Source of the DNA: a virus
Direction: 5' to 3' (one strand)
DNA: 29,004 bases
IMG/VR virus record: IMGVR_UViG_3300010885_003468
Coordinates: 1-29,004 of that record
Part shown: piece by piece, positions 21,837-28,121 of the stretch
Layout of the letters: each line of letters opens with the position of its first letter
Position numbering within the stretch: position 1 is the first letter of the stretch
Translations under genes and position numbers: made by a program
The notes under the pieces: model-generated
The model's input: only the letters and a program-made list of their open reading frames with translations
The model's database searches: none
What the model was told of the DNA's origin: nothing

Positions 21837-21924
21837 ACCTCACAAACGCCGCCTGACTGACACGGTTATTGAGTTACTATGTACTCGCCGTTCACTCATG
21901 CCTTACAACGGAACACCCCACCAA

Positions 21925-22236
21925 TTATTTCTTACGCTCTTTCTTGCTTGTTTCTGATACTAAATTACCTTTTGAATCACGCTTAAAGCTACGATTTTTA
22001 GCTGCGCTTTCAATGCGTAATCCATCTTTATTTAATCCGCCTTTATCCAACGCTTTGACATGGGCTACGTCTTTGCCTTCTCGTTTGTCGGCTTTTCCGT
22101 TTCCATTAGCATCGACTCCTGTCTTATCCACCGACCGCCTCGCTCTTTGACGCTCCATACGACGTTCGTGTTCTCCACGGGCTTTTTCTTGCTGGTATTC
22201 TTTTGCATAAGGTCTCGGTTTAGTAACATAAGGCAT
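21925..22236 (-). CDS. Basic HNH-like protein (103 aa)
   Basis: The protein is strongly basic. It carries GKDVAHVKALDKGG (D57, H59) followed by LRIESAAKNRSFKR (N81, R82, S83). This resembles the DVDH...N..NRS core of small phage HNH-type nucleases, which nick or cut DNA with a single metal ion. A complete first Cys/His pair for a zinc-bound HNH is not seen, so it may be a reduced or non-catalytic relative. It begins 2 nt after the end of the Fe-S nuclease gene and is last in that coupled group. Confidence 0.45.
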   Translation of the reverse strand: MPYVTKPRPYAKEYQQEKARGEHERRMERQRARRSVDKTGVDANGNGKADKREGKDVAHVKALDKGGLNKDGLRIESAAKNRSFKRDSKGNLVSETSKKERKK

Positions 22237-22238
22237 GA

Positions 22239-22895
22239 TTATCTTTCTTTGTGAAACTCACAAGTTTTTACTGGACACCAACCACATAAAGGAGTAGGGT
22301 TCGGATTCCATATATCATTTTCGTAGGATATCTTTAATCTTTCAAGGTCTGTAGAGAAATAACTCCACAACTTTGGAATCTGATCTTTAGAATATTCTTC
22401 AGCCATAAAGCTCTCGTGCATCACAAACAACAACCCAGCTTTAATTACTTTAACTTCAGGAAAGTGGGCAAACGTCATAAGAGCCATCAGCTTTAACTGT
22501 TTTGGGTCAGGGTATCTATTACTGCCAGTCTTGTAATCAACAATAAACGCATGGTCACCATCTACAATAAGCAAGTCTACAATGCCACGAACCCAACGAT
22601 TTTTATCAGCAAACTCACACGGTACTTTGTCACGAGTCAATGCCATCTGATACTCAGGGTACTTAGTCCCAGGAATTTCAATCAAAGAATCAAGCACAGG
22701 CTTAAATCTAAGGTAGTTTTTTTCTAAGGGTTTACCCTCGGCTACATAATCTTCACAAACTTTATGGACAACTGTGCCATATAGCATTTGTTCTGTGGCT
22801 TTCTTTTCAAAGCGCTTTAATACCTTCAATTCCTGATATTGCCTAGGACAGTTAACGTATTCTTTAAGAGAGGAAAACGACCATGTAAAGTTCAT
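22239..22895 (-). CDS. PD-(D/E)XK exonuclease with Fe-S cluster, Cas4/AddB-like (218 aa)
   Basis: The RecB-family motifs are complete: H44 (GTVVHK), D107 (GIVDLL), D120-Y-K122 (IVDYKTG) and Q133 (PKQLKLMA). Four cysteines C16, C204, C207 and C212 are arranged as one near the N-terminus and three near the C-terminus, the layout of the 4Fe-4S clamp in AddB and Cas4 nucleases. Such proteins digest DNA ends, in recombination, replication-end processing or host DNA breakdown. There is no cas1 or cas2 gene nearby, so a CRISPR role is not indicated. Its ATG overlaps the stop of a 28-aa ORF (ATGA), placing it in a coupled group with the sigma-like gene and the polymerase. Confidence 0.85.
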   Translation of the reverse strand: MNFTWSFSSLKEYVNCPRQYQELKVLKRFEKKATEQMLYGTVVHKVCEDYVAEGKPLEKNYLRFKPVLDSLIEIPGTKYPEYQMALTRDKVPCEFADKNRWVRGIVDLLIVDGDHAFIVDYKTGSNRYPDPKQLKLMALMTFAHFPEVKVIKAGLLFVMHESFMAEEYSKDQIPKLWSYFSTDLERLKISYENDIWNPNPTPLCGWCPVKTCEFHKER

Positions 22896-22978
22896 GTTGA
22901 CATATTACATTGTTTTAAATAATTTTCAAGCCATTCGTAATATTTTTTCATCTCTTCTTTCAACAAATTTTCAATCAT
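22892..22978 (-). CDS. 28-aa micro-ORF coupled on both sides
   Basis: From ATG at 22978 to TGA at 22894-22892 the frame encodes 28 residues, starting MIENLLKEEMKKYYEWLEN and ending in CNMST. Its ATG overlaps the stop of the sigma-like gene (ATGA, 22978-22975) and its stop overlaps the ATG of the nuclease (ATGA, 22895-22892). Without it the two neighbours would be separated by 79 untranslated bases. The peptide is predicted to be one amphipathic helix rich in Lys, Glu and aromatics. It may be a functional microprotein or mainly a translational bridge. Confidence 0.6.
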   Translation of the reverse strand: MIENLLKEEMKKYYEWLENYLKQCNMST

Positions 22979-23205
22979 ACTAAGTCCTCTCTATTAATAC
23001 CTTTTTCAAACAACGCTTTGCGTATCTTTTTAAATGCGCTTGCTTCTATATTTCTAACTGTCTGACGGCTAACACCCAGCTCAGCGGCAATAGCTTCTTG
23101 TGTCATCTGAGGATTGTTTAAATTAACCATACCCGCAAATGGAATGGGTTCTAATTCTGTTTCAAACATTGCTCTTATTCTGTCTTCTGTTGTAAAGGTT
23201 GTCAT
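22975..23205 (-). CDS. Stand-alone sigma-70 region 4-like regulator (76 aa)
   Basis: Residues about 34-65 read MTQEAIAAELGVSRQTVRNI followed by EASAFKKIRKAL. This closely follows the helix-turn-helix of sigma-70 region 4 (LGVSRERVRQIEAKALRKLR type), which contacts -35 promoter DNA and the RNA polymerase beta flap. No region 2 or 3 is present, so it cannot be a full sigma factor. It may redirect host polymerase, as an activator or anti-sigma-like protein. I chose ATG at 23205 because it overlaps the polymerase stop (ATGA); an in-frame ATG at 23217 would add four residues. Confidence 0.75.
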   Translation of the reverse strand: MTTFTTEDRIRAMFETELEPIPFAGMVNLNNPQMTQEAIAAELGVSRQTVRNIEASAFKKIRKALFEKGINREDLV

Positions 23206-25088
23206 GTTTTTTTCCATTCTTCCATATCACCATAATTATATCCATGATGTGCTTCACAGGCGATAGGTAAATCTTTAGCCCAATCTGGTGGTGTTGACAT
23301 AACCTCGACAATCCAAGCACAAGCTTCATCTACGTCTTCTTCGGGAACTACGCACACCGCCGCATCATGCACAGTTAACACGGGTCGATAACGCTTAGCT
23401 AATTTAAGCATCTGTTCACCGACGATAATTCTTGCTAATGCTTGAACTACGTTTTCCACAATAGAACCGCCCCATAGAGACACGGGGCCTTTGCGTGACT
23501 TATATTGGTATCCGCTATTAACATCATCAGTATCAAGTTTTAACTCTGGGTAGCGTATATATAGCCCATTAGGTAGTAAGAACCCCTCTTTAGTTACTTT
23601 TACACAGTCATGTTCGCCATAGCTAAATGGCTGGTACTCGGGTAGCCAATCAGATAGATGCTTCAATACCGAGTCGCCTTCTCTCCAAAGCTTAACAACC
23701 ATGTCATTAGTTGACCTGTACAATTTAACTATCTCGTCACACTTTTCTTTAGTAAGGTCTGCGCCAGGTGGACTAGTCTTTAGTGTGTGCTGTAACTTTA
23801 AAGCGCCAGTACCATATCCGAGACCGAGAATGCAAGTTTTACCCACGAACCTTTCAATAGGGTTTTCTTTGGTAATAGTTCTTTCATATATTTTCGACGC
23901 AAAAATGGAGTAAACATCATCTCCCAACTTGAACTCTTTAACCAAGTCTGCCTGACCCGCAAGGTAGGCAAGGACTCTTGCCTCAATCTGAGACGAGTCG
24001 CAATTGATAATCTTATATCCCTCTGGGGCGACCACCGCTTGCTTAAGAGCCTTTTTCTTCTTGTCACGGGACGGCAGATTTTGGAAGTTAACCTTGTCCG
24101 ACCCCGCCCAACGACCCGTGTGTGCCCCGTAGTATTTAAGTGGGATGGGAAGCAGTCCTCTATTACGAGATCCAACGTCAATGAATCTTTCAATCCTACT
24201 CTCCTCAATAGTTGATTTAGTCCCCAAACGCACAGCAGCGAGTTGTTGAATGAATGGGTCGTCGTGTTCCGTCAACGCTATGAATCCTGTGTCGTTTTTT
24301 GCTAGCGCATAGGTTAGCTTGCCAGTAGTCTTGCTTTCCTTCATTGGCACTTCAACATTAAATTCTTCTAACACGGCAGCGAATTGTTTATTACTAGCTA
24401 ACTTCTTACGCACCGCCTCTTCGCTGTCGCACTCTAACTTTTCTTTTAAAGAGCCAAGTAACTTAAATTTCTCGTCTTTAAGTTCTTCTAGCCGTTCAGA
24501 TAAAAGGGCATCGTCAACGCTTAGGATTGGGTTGATAAACATTCGCAAAGTCAAATCAATCAAATCTAATTCATTTTGCGGAAACGCTCTCGACAATACT
24601 TGGAAGAGTTTAAAAGTTAGCTCCACGTCGTTTTTGCAGTATTCGCCGTACAAGGCAAGCTCGCTATTTGAGAAACCAGTTATATTTTTGCCTTTTGCCT
24701 CGATGACCTCTGTACCCTTTTTGCCTAAGTTGTAGCGCTCAGATAGGTATGCTAAAGAGCCACCCACATCAACACCGTTAGTAGCCCGACCCATACATAG
24801 CGTATCTAAATAAAACTTAGGTTTGATACCAAACTTCCAAGCAAGGATTGCGCCATCAAACATCGTATTGTGGCAAAGAAGAGCCGAGTCTTTCCACGGA
24901 AGTGTGGAAAGGTATTTTTGAGTCTCGAGGTGTGAGCCAGAAAACCATTGGGTGACGCCCTCGTCAATCTTTACACCAACACCAATAACCTCGAACTTCT
25001 TACTGCGGATATATTCTTCGGTTGTAAACTTGGTTAGTGAGAAGTCTTGAGCATAGTACGTCTCAAAGTCTAGGGTGATTAGTTGCAC
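23202..25088 (-). CDS. Family A DNA polymerase with 3'-5' exonuclease domain (628 aa)
   Basis: The exonuclease motifs are LDFET (D7, E9), NTMFD (D78) and YCKND (Y150, D154). The polymerase motif A is NCDSSQIEARV with D364. Motif B is GKTCILGLGYG with K417 and Y425. Motif C is TVHDAAV with D575. The Glu that usually follows the motif C Asp in E. coli Pol I (VHDE) is Ala here, which I have seen in other phage polymerases. There is no 5'-3' exonuclease domain. It is the replicative polymerase of the phage. The start is GTG with AAGGA at good spacing. A terminator-like hairpin lies about 30 nt upstream, and its stop is coupled to the sigma-like gene. Confidence 0.95.
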   Translation of the reverse strand: MQLITLDFETYYAQDFSLTKFTTEEYIRSKKFEVIGVGVKIDEGVTQWFSGSHLETQKYLSTLPWKDSALLCHNTMFDGAILAWKFGIKPKFYLDTLCMGRATNGVDVGGSLAYLSERYNLGKKGTEVIEAKGKNITGFSNSELALYGEYCKNDVELTFKLFQVLSRAFPQNELDLIDLTLRMFINPILSVDDALLSERLEELKDEKFKLLGSLKEKLECDSEEAVRKKLASNKQFAAVLEEFNVEVPMKESKTTGKLTYALAKNDTGFIALTEHDDPFIQQLAAVRLGTKSTIEESRIERFIDVGSRNRGLLPIPLKYYGAHTGRWAGSDKVNFQNLPSRDKKKKALKQAVVAPEGYKIINCDSSQIEARVLAYLAGQADLVKEFKLGDDVYSIFASKIYERTITKENPIERFVGKTCILGLGYGTGALKLQHTLKTSPPGADLTKEKCDEIVKLYRSTNDMVVKLWREGDSVLKHLSDWLPEYQPFSYGEHDCVKVTKEGFLLPNGLYIRYPELKLDTDDVNSGYQYKSRKGPVSLWGGSIVENVVQALARIIVGEQMLKLAKRYRPVLTVHDAAVCVVPEEDVDEACAWIVEVMSTPPDWAKDLPIACEAHHGYNYGDMEEWKKT

Positions 25089-25120
25089 TTAAATCCTTAA
25101 ATAATAAATTAAATAGATAC

Positions 25121-25153
25121 AAAAATAGGGAATAGAGCCTAAACCCTATCCCC
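25121..25153 (-). terminator. Terminator-like hairpin before the polymerase gene
   Basis: Read on the - strand, GGGGATAG (25153-25146) pairs with CTATTCCC (25135-25128) with one G-U pair and a 10-nt loop, followed by TATTTTT. It lies between the Cys-rich peptide gene and the polymerase start, with about 30 nt left before the GTG, which is too little for a normal promoter. Confidence 0.6.
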
Positions 25154-25164
25154 TAGGAAATTTC

Positions 25165-25359
25165 TTAGTTACAAATAAATGGTTTGCTCGGCCCGTAAAT
25201 GGATGAGTCCCAGCAACAAACTTTTCCATTACGATCAGTCTCGCAGATCATTACACCTCGTTGTGCGTTTGCACGATGATAGACTGCTAACCCCGCAATT
25301 AAAATCAGCGCAGCGACACAAAACTTAACAAATATGTTAACTACTTTTTGTGCTCTCAT
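25165..25359 (-). CDS. Exported or membrane-anchored Cys-rich peptide (64 aa)
   Basis: Basic N-terminus (RAQK), then a hydrophobic segment at residues 9-27, then RANAQ with an A-x-A site that fits signal peptidase cleavage after residue 32. The remaining 32 residues carry C39, C48, C49 and C63, suited to two disulphides in the periplasm. No catalytic motif is seen. It might act on the cell envelope, for instance in superinfection exclusion or lysis control, but this is speculation. It could also stay anchored by the hydrophobic helix. Its ATG overlaps the stop of the DUF3310 gene (ATGA). Confidence 0.6.
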   Translation of the reverse strand: MRAQKVVNIFVKFCVAALILIAGLAVYHRANAQRGVMICETDRNGKVCCWDSSIYGPSKPFICN

Positions 25360-25616
25360 GATTTCTCCATGTTAGCAATTTCACGCTTCAAGTACCACTC
25401 GGCTTTGCGCAAGTCTTCTATAAGACGACCCTTGTACTCTGCTCTAGAAACATACTTGACAACATTACCTAGGTTATACCCTAGCTTCTTTGCCTCAATG
25501 AAATCAATTGTTTCAATCCCTCCAGCTTTGTAATGCGTTGGGCTATTGACGCTATCCGTTATTACTTCCTTACGTGGTCTTCCACGCTTACGTGGAACGT
25601 TAATTAACTTCTTCAT
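25356..25616 (-). CDS. DUF3310 protein with N-terminal AT-hook (86 aa)
   Basis: The C-terminal 55 residues read HYKAGGIETIDFIEAKKLG, then YNLGNVVKYVSRA, then DLRKAEWYLKREI, the DUF3310 signature. This family includes T7 gp1.7, reported as a nucleotide kinase. The N-terminus carries PRKRGRPRKE (residues 8-17), an AT-hook core (GRP flanked by basic residues) that binds the minor groove of AT-rich DNA. I chose ATG at 25616, which has GGAG 8 nt upstream. An in-frame ATG at 25658 would extend into the previous gene. Overlaps the genes on both sides. Confidence 0.8.
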   Translation of the reverse strand: MKKLINVPRKRGRPRKEVITDSVNSPTHYKAGGIETIDFIEAKKLGYNLGNVVKYVSRAEYKGRLIEDLRKAEWYLKREIANMEKS

Positions 25617-25818
25617 CTTTACTTCTCCTTTTGGTTGAACTACGTTTAACTGCAACAATGCCTGATTCTTCTTTAGGTTTACGAGCCTTCAACATCGAAT
25701 CTGCTAATGAATAAGATAACTCCGCAATGGCTTGGTCGTTGTAGGCACCCATTGCCTCAGTAAGCAAGCCATTCAAAGCAAACATAGCAAAACAATCTCT
25801 TAGGTCTTGCTCATTCAT
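25600..25818 (-). CDS. Small phage protein of unknown function (72 aa)
   Basis: The N-terminal 45 residues (LRDCFAMFALNGLLTEAMG, then YSLADSMLKAR) form two helices of a type often seen in small uncharacterised phage proteins. The C-terminus is basic and likely disordered (KRSSTKRRSK). It overlaps the neighbours on both sides. It has no recognisable catalytic motif. Confidence 0.65.
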   Translation of the reverse strand: MNEQDLRDCFAMFALNGLLTEAMGAYNDQAIAELSYSLADSMLKARKPKEESGIVAVKRSSTKRRSKDEEVN

Positions 25819-26023
25819 TAGTCATCTCACGATTCTTCTTAAACAAAAAGTCCTCTCGATACTCGGTAGGCGGAACAAAACCGTATCGTTTAAAAGTCTT
25901 CATAACATCAGAACCTTTTATGTAAACAAATTTGGAGTTTAAGCCTATAGCTAGAGGCAACTTCTTTTCTTTCTTAGGCTCTTGCTCTACCAATTTAACT
26001 TTGCGTAGTATGTTTAGATTCAT
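25811..26023 (-). CDS. Hypothetical protein (70 aa)
   Basis: I do not recognise a family. The protein is basic, with a central LNSKFVYIKGSDVMKTFKRYGFVPP segment broken here as two parts: LNSKFVYIKG and MKTFKRYGFVPP. It has a strong ribosome site AAAGGAG inside the end of the preceding ORF, which supports the ATG at 26023. It overlaps the next gene by 8 nt. Confidence 0.6.
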   Translation of the reverse strand: MNLNILRKVKLVEQEPKKEKKLPLAIGLNSKFVYIKGSDVMKTFKRYGFVPPTEYREDFLFKKNREMTNE

Positions 26024-26162
26024 CGTGATTCTCCTTTAAAAATAATTCCATTAACTCAACCGCCCGATTGAAACCAGTTGTATAAGCTTCTTCAAGTCCA
26101 CCTTCTGATGTTACAAACTTCTCGCCTTCAATCCAGTCGTTAAACTCTTTTCTTGCTCTCAT
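25995..26162 (-). CDS. Small hypothetical protein (55 aa)
   Basis: ATG at 26162 overlaps the stop of the preceding 57-aa ORF (ATGA), and the frame runs 55 codons to TAA at 25997-25995, overlapping the start of the 70-aa gene by 29 nt. The product begins MRARKEFNDWIEGEKF, followed by a helix with GGLEEAYTTGFNRAVELME. The composition is like that of a real small protein (acidic, helical). It contains the ribosome site of its downstream neighbour. No family is recognised. Confidence 0.6.
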   Translation of the reverse strand: MRARKEFNDWIEGEKFVTSEGGLEEAYTTGFNRAVELMELFLKENHDESKHTTQS

Positions 26163-26332
26163 GCTTTCTCCTTGTCAGTTATCTCAACAACATAAACACC
26201 ATCATCAACTTCCTCTATTTTGGCTTTCTTTTTGTTACCAAAGATTGCCTCAAAAGTTTTATCAAATTGCTCTTGGTTATATATTGGTCTTGGCTTGTCG
26301 CCCTTACCGCCGTCTCGATAGTTATGGCTCAT
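26159..26332 (-). CDS. Small hypothetical protein (57 aa)
   Basis: The frame has ATG at 26332 overlapping the stop of the 78-aa gene (ATGA), and its own stop overlaps the next ATG (ATGA, 26162-26159). The product starts MSHNYRDGGKGDKPRPI, a polar segment, followed by FDKTFEAIFGNKKK and a short beta-like KIEEVDDGVYVVEIT. It is charged and soluble. The double coupling supports it as a real gene; no family is recognised. Confidence 0.65.
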   Translation of the reverse strand: MSHNYRDGGKGDKPRPIYNQEQFDKTFEAIFGNKKKAKIEEVDDGVYVVEITDKEKA

Positions 26333-26565
26333 TTCTCTTGTGCCTTTAACTGTTTATTAAACTCATCAACTTCTTTCCACCAAGCGTCTGTGTACTTTGC
26401 TGGTTTTGGTTCTTGCATCTGCATAGCCTTGTTAAACTTATCTTTCCAGTACTCTATTTCTTCTGCATGTTTTCGCAACATGGTTACAGCTTGGCATACT
26501 ACCAATACAGGCATACCATCTTTGTTATATTCATCTAATTTATCGGCTAGTTCTTTTGCGTTCAT
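26329..26565 (-). CDS. Small coiled-coil hypothetical protein (78 aa)
   Basis: The start MNAKELADKLDEY followed by QAVTMLRKHAEEIEYWKDK resembles a widespread small phage protein with an N-terminal helix pair and coiled coil; no function is known. Its ATG overlaps the stop of the VRR-NUC gene (ATGA), and its stop overlaps the 57-aa ORF. Confidence 0.65.
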   Translation of the reverse strand: MNAKELADKLDEYNKDGMPVLVVCQAVTMLRKHAEEIEYWKDKFNKAMQMQEPKPAKYTDAWWKEVDEFNKQLKAQEK

Positions 26566-26849
26566 GAGAAAAATAACTCCATATAAGAATTAACATTAGA
26601 TTCATTAATAACAACACCATGACCGCCGTTATCTTCTATGCGTTCTAGGTTGTCCATCTGCAATGCCGTAGGTTTGTTAGTGCCCGACTTAATCTCTAAG
26701 CCGTAAAACTTTCCTTTGTGACACACGACAATGTCGGGCACACCGCTACTTCCGTATCCACCTGTGGATGGCATGATGTAATAGATTTCTCTTTGTTTAA
26801 GATACTTCTTAACTATTTCTTTAACTTTTCCTTCGGGGGTCATTGCCAT
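26562..26849 (-). CDS. VRR-NUC domain endonuclease (95 aa)
   Basis: The VRR-NUC motifs are complete in a minimal protein: E6 near the start, GVPDIVV with D39, LEIKSG with E52 and K54, and KPTALQ with Q64. The family belongs to the PD-(D/E)XK fold; stand-alone phage members have been described as structure-selective nucleases that can act on Holliday junction-like DNA. Expected role: resolving branched replication or recombination DNA before packaging. The ATG overlaps the preceding TAA (TAATG); a second ATG two codons later could also be used. Confidence 0.85.
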   Translation of the reverse strand: MAMTPEGKVKEIVKKYLKQREIYYIMPSTGGYGSSGVPDIVVCHKGKFYGLEIKSGTNKPTALQMDNLERIEDNGGHGVVINESNVNSYMELFFS

Positions 26850-27187
26850 TAACTCTCTCCTTTCAGTTTCATTAGTGCATCATAAGTAAGAATTACTACA
26901 AACCACATATCACTTACTCTCCAACCTATTTCTATAAAGTCATCGTTCCGTAGTGGGGTAGTCATTAGATTTAAATGTGTTACCTCATAATCATGCAGTA
27001 TAGGGTTACCCCTTGCCAACACCATAGCCATTTTAGATTTGATATTGTCAGGCAATGTATCTTCGTCAAATACCCGATTAAATCCATCAGCAACGAATAT
27101 GGTGTAGGAGTTTCCTTCCTTACGCAATGGGACACGATAGAGCGCATAGTTATATTGGTGAACTACTGGGCTTAAATTCCCGAGCAT
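26849..27187 (-). CDS. Hypothetical protein (112 aa)
   Basis: I do not recognise a family. The sequence looks like a small alpha/beta protein: YNYALYRVPLRKEGNSYTIF, then strands and loops to EIGWRVSDMWFVVILTYDA. I chose ATG at 27187. A TTG at 27202 would add five residues. Neither has a convincing ribosome site, and both lie inside the end of the upstream gene. Its TAA is shared with the VRR-NUC start (TAATG). Confidence 0.55.
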   Translation of the reverse strand: MLGNLSPVVHQYNYALYRVPLRKEGNSYTIFVADGFNRVFDEDTLPDNIKSKMAMVLARGNPILHDYEVTHLNLMTTPLRNDDFIEIGWRVSDMWFVVILTYDALMKLKGES

Positions 27188-28110
27188 GGCACTAATGTCC
27201 AAGCGAGATTAAACTCATCAACTTTGCGAGCTACTGTATTTATCAGGTCAAGGTCAGGATTGTATCCATTAGCCTGTGGAATGATATTTGCGTAAAAAGT
27301 AGAACTTTCTTTGCCTTCCATATAAACCTTATTCATTGTTAGCACCGCTTTAAGTTCGTCAGGTACATCAACCATACGCTTAAAAGGTTTGACAATCTCG
27401 AAAGAATAATGACTCGTCGCACTTTTTTGCACACGCTTGACTGAACCTACAACTAAATGATTTAATATATCCGCACCGATTGCATAAAACTCTGTATTAA
27501 AAAAGCGTTCAATATCTTCTTGCTTCTTAATACATATTCTATCTTGCTCGTTCCATTTGTCAAGTACTTCTTTACAATTATTTATATTTAATTGATTAGT
27601 ACTTTCCCCTAGTAAGATAACTTTTAACATCGCATGGATATCATCTACCGAAAAAGGACTATTCTTATAATCACGACCATGATGAGAGTCCATATGACTT
27701 ATCGCTTGATTTAACGAGTCGCAAATTTGAAACTTATTTATCATTCCATCAGGGGGTGGAACAACATGGTTGCGTTTAAGTGTAGCTACTAGCGTTGAAA
27801 GTTTCTTACTGTGCAAAGTCTCTCGGTCAGCAGAATCAGAACCACGATCTTTACGATAAAACGGCGAGCGATAGTTAAATATATCATAACCATCTTCCTT
27901 ATCAGTCCACACCTTTGCAACTGCAAACCCATTAGTGTCAACTAATAAAAACTTATCGACTGGATTATATTTTCTCGGGTCTTTATCTTCTTTATGGATT
28001 ACCTTCAGACCATACTTAAAGTTTAGTTCTTGAATGAGTTTCTTACATAATGACTCCTCGATTGATTCACTGAGCTGTTGGGTTTCAAACCCTTCGTATA
28101 TTAGTTTCAT
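27172..28110 (-). CDS. Hypothetical protein (312 aa)
   Basis: The start at 28110 is supported by AAGGAGAAGGA immediately upstream; the in-frame start at 28170 would give a Cys/Arg-rich lead lying inside the preceding gene. The product has an N-terminal domain of mixed alpha/beta (residues about 1-110, with FLLVDTNGFAVAKVW), a helical middle, and a C-terminal part with ADILNHLVVGSVKRV and FEIVKPFKRM. I recognise no catalytic or binding motif. It follows a similarly sized unknown gene after 11 nt and probably shares its mRNA. Confidence 0.65.
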   Translation of the reverse strand: MKLIYEGFETQQLSESIEESLCKKLIQELNFKYGLKVIHKEDKDPRKYNPVDKFLLVDTNGFAVAKVWTDKEDGYDIFNYRSPFYRKDRGSDSADRETLHSKKLSTLVATLKRNHVVPPPDGMINKFQICDSLNQAISHMDSHHGRDYKNSPFSVDDIHAMLKVILLGESTNQLNINNCKEVLDKWNEQDRICIKKQEDIERFFNTEFYAIGADILNHLVVGSVKRVQKSATSHYSFEIVKPFKRMVDVPDELKAVLTMNKVYMEGKESSTFYANIIPQANGYNPDLDLINTVARKVDEFNLAWTLVPCSGI

Positions 28111-28121
28111 TGTCCTTCTCC

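Larger units (their letters stand above)
21736..21924 (-). other. Non-coding gap between the HNH-like gene and the helicase
   Basis: This is the largest gene-free stretch of the window (189 nt). On either strand I see only a 19-codon ORF without support. It holds a stem-loop close to the helicase start and a pair of near-identical 11-bp repeats. A TTGACC lies on the - strand at 21789-21784, but no acceptable -10 box sits at the right distance. It is the best place in the window for a promoter, operator, origin or small RNA; none can be named from sequence alone. Confidence 0.6.

Noticed and set aside
21781-21924. Possible tRNA on the - strand (GGTTCGAGATT resembles a T-arm)
   Set aside because: The base after the loop is not C61, the T-stem pairs poorly, and no acceptor stem or D-arm fits.
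22040-22130. Dockerin or EF-hand-like loop (DANGNGKAD) in the HNH-like protein
   Set aside because: A single short match in a basic, low-complexity segment with no second loop; the HNH-like reading is better.
24319-24735. 138-codon + strand frame opposite the DNA polymerase
   Set aside because: The - strand has unmistakable polymerase motifs; the + frame is Ser/Leu-rich antisense translation.
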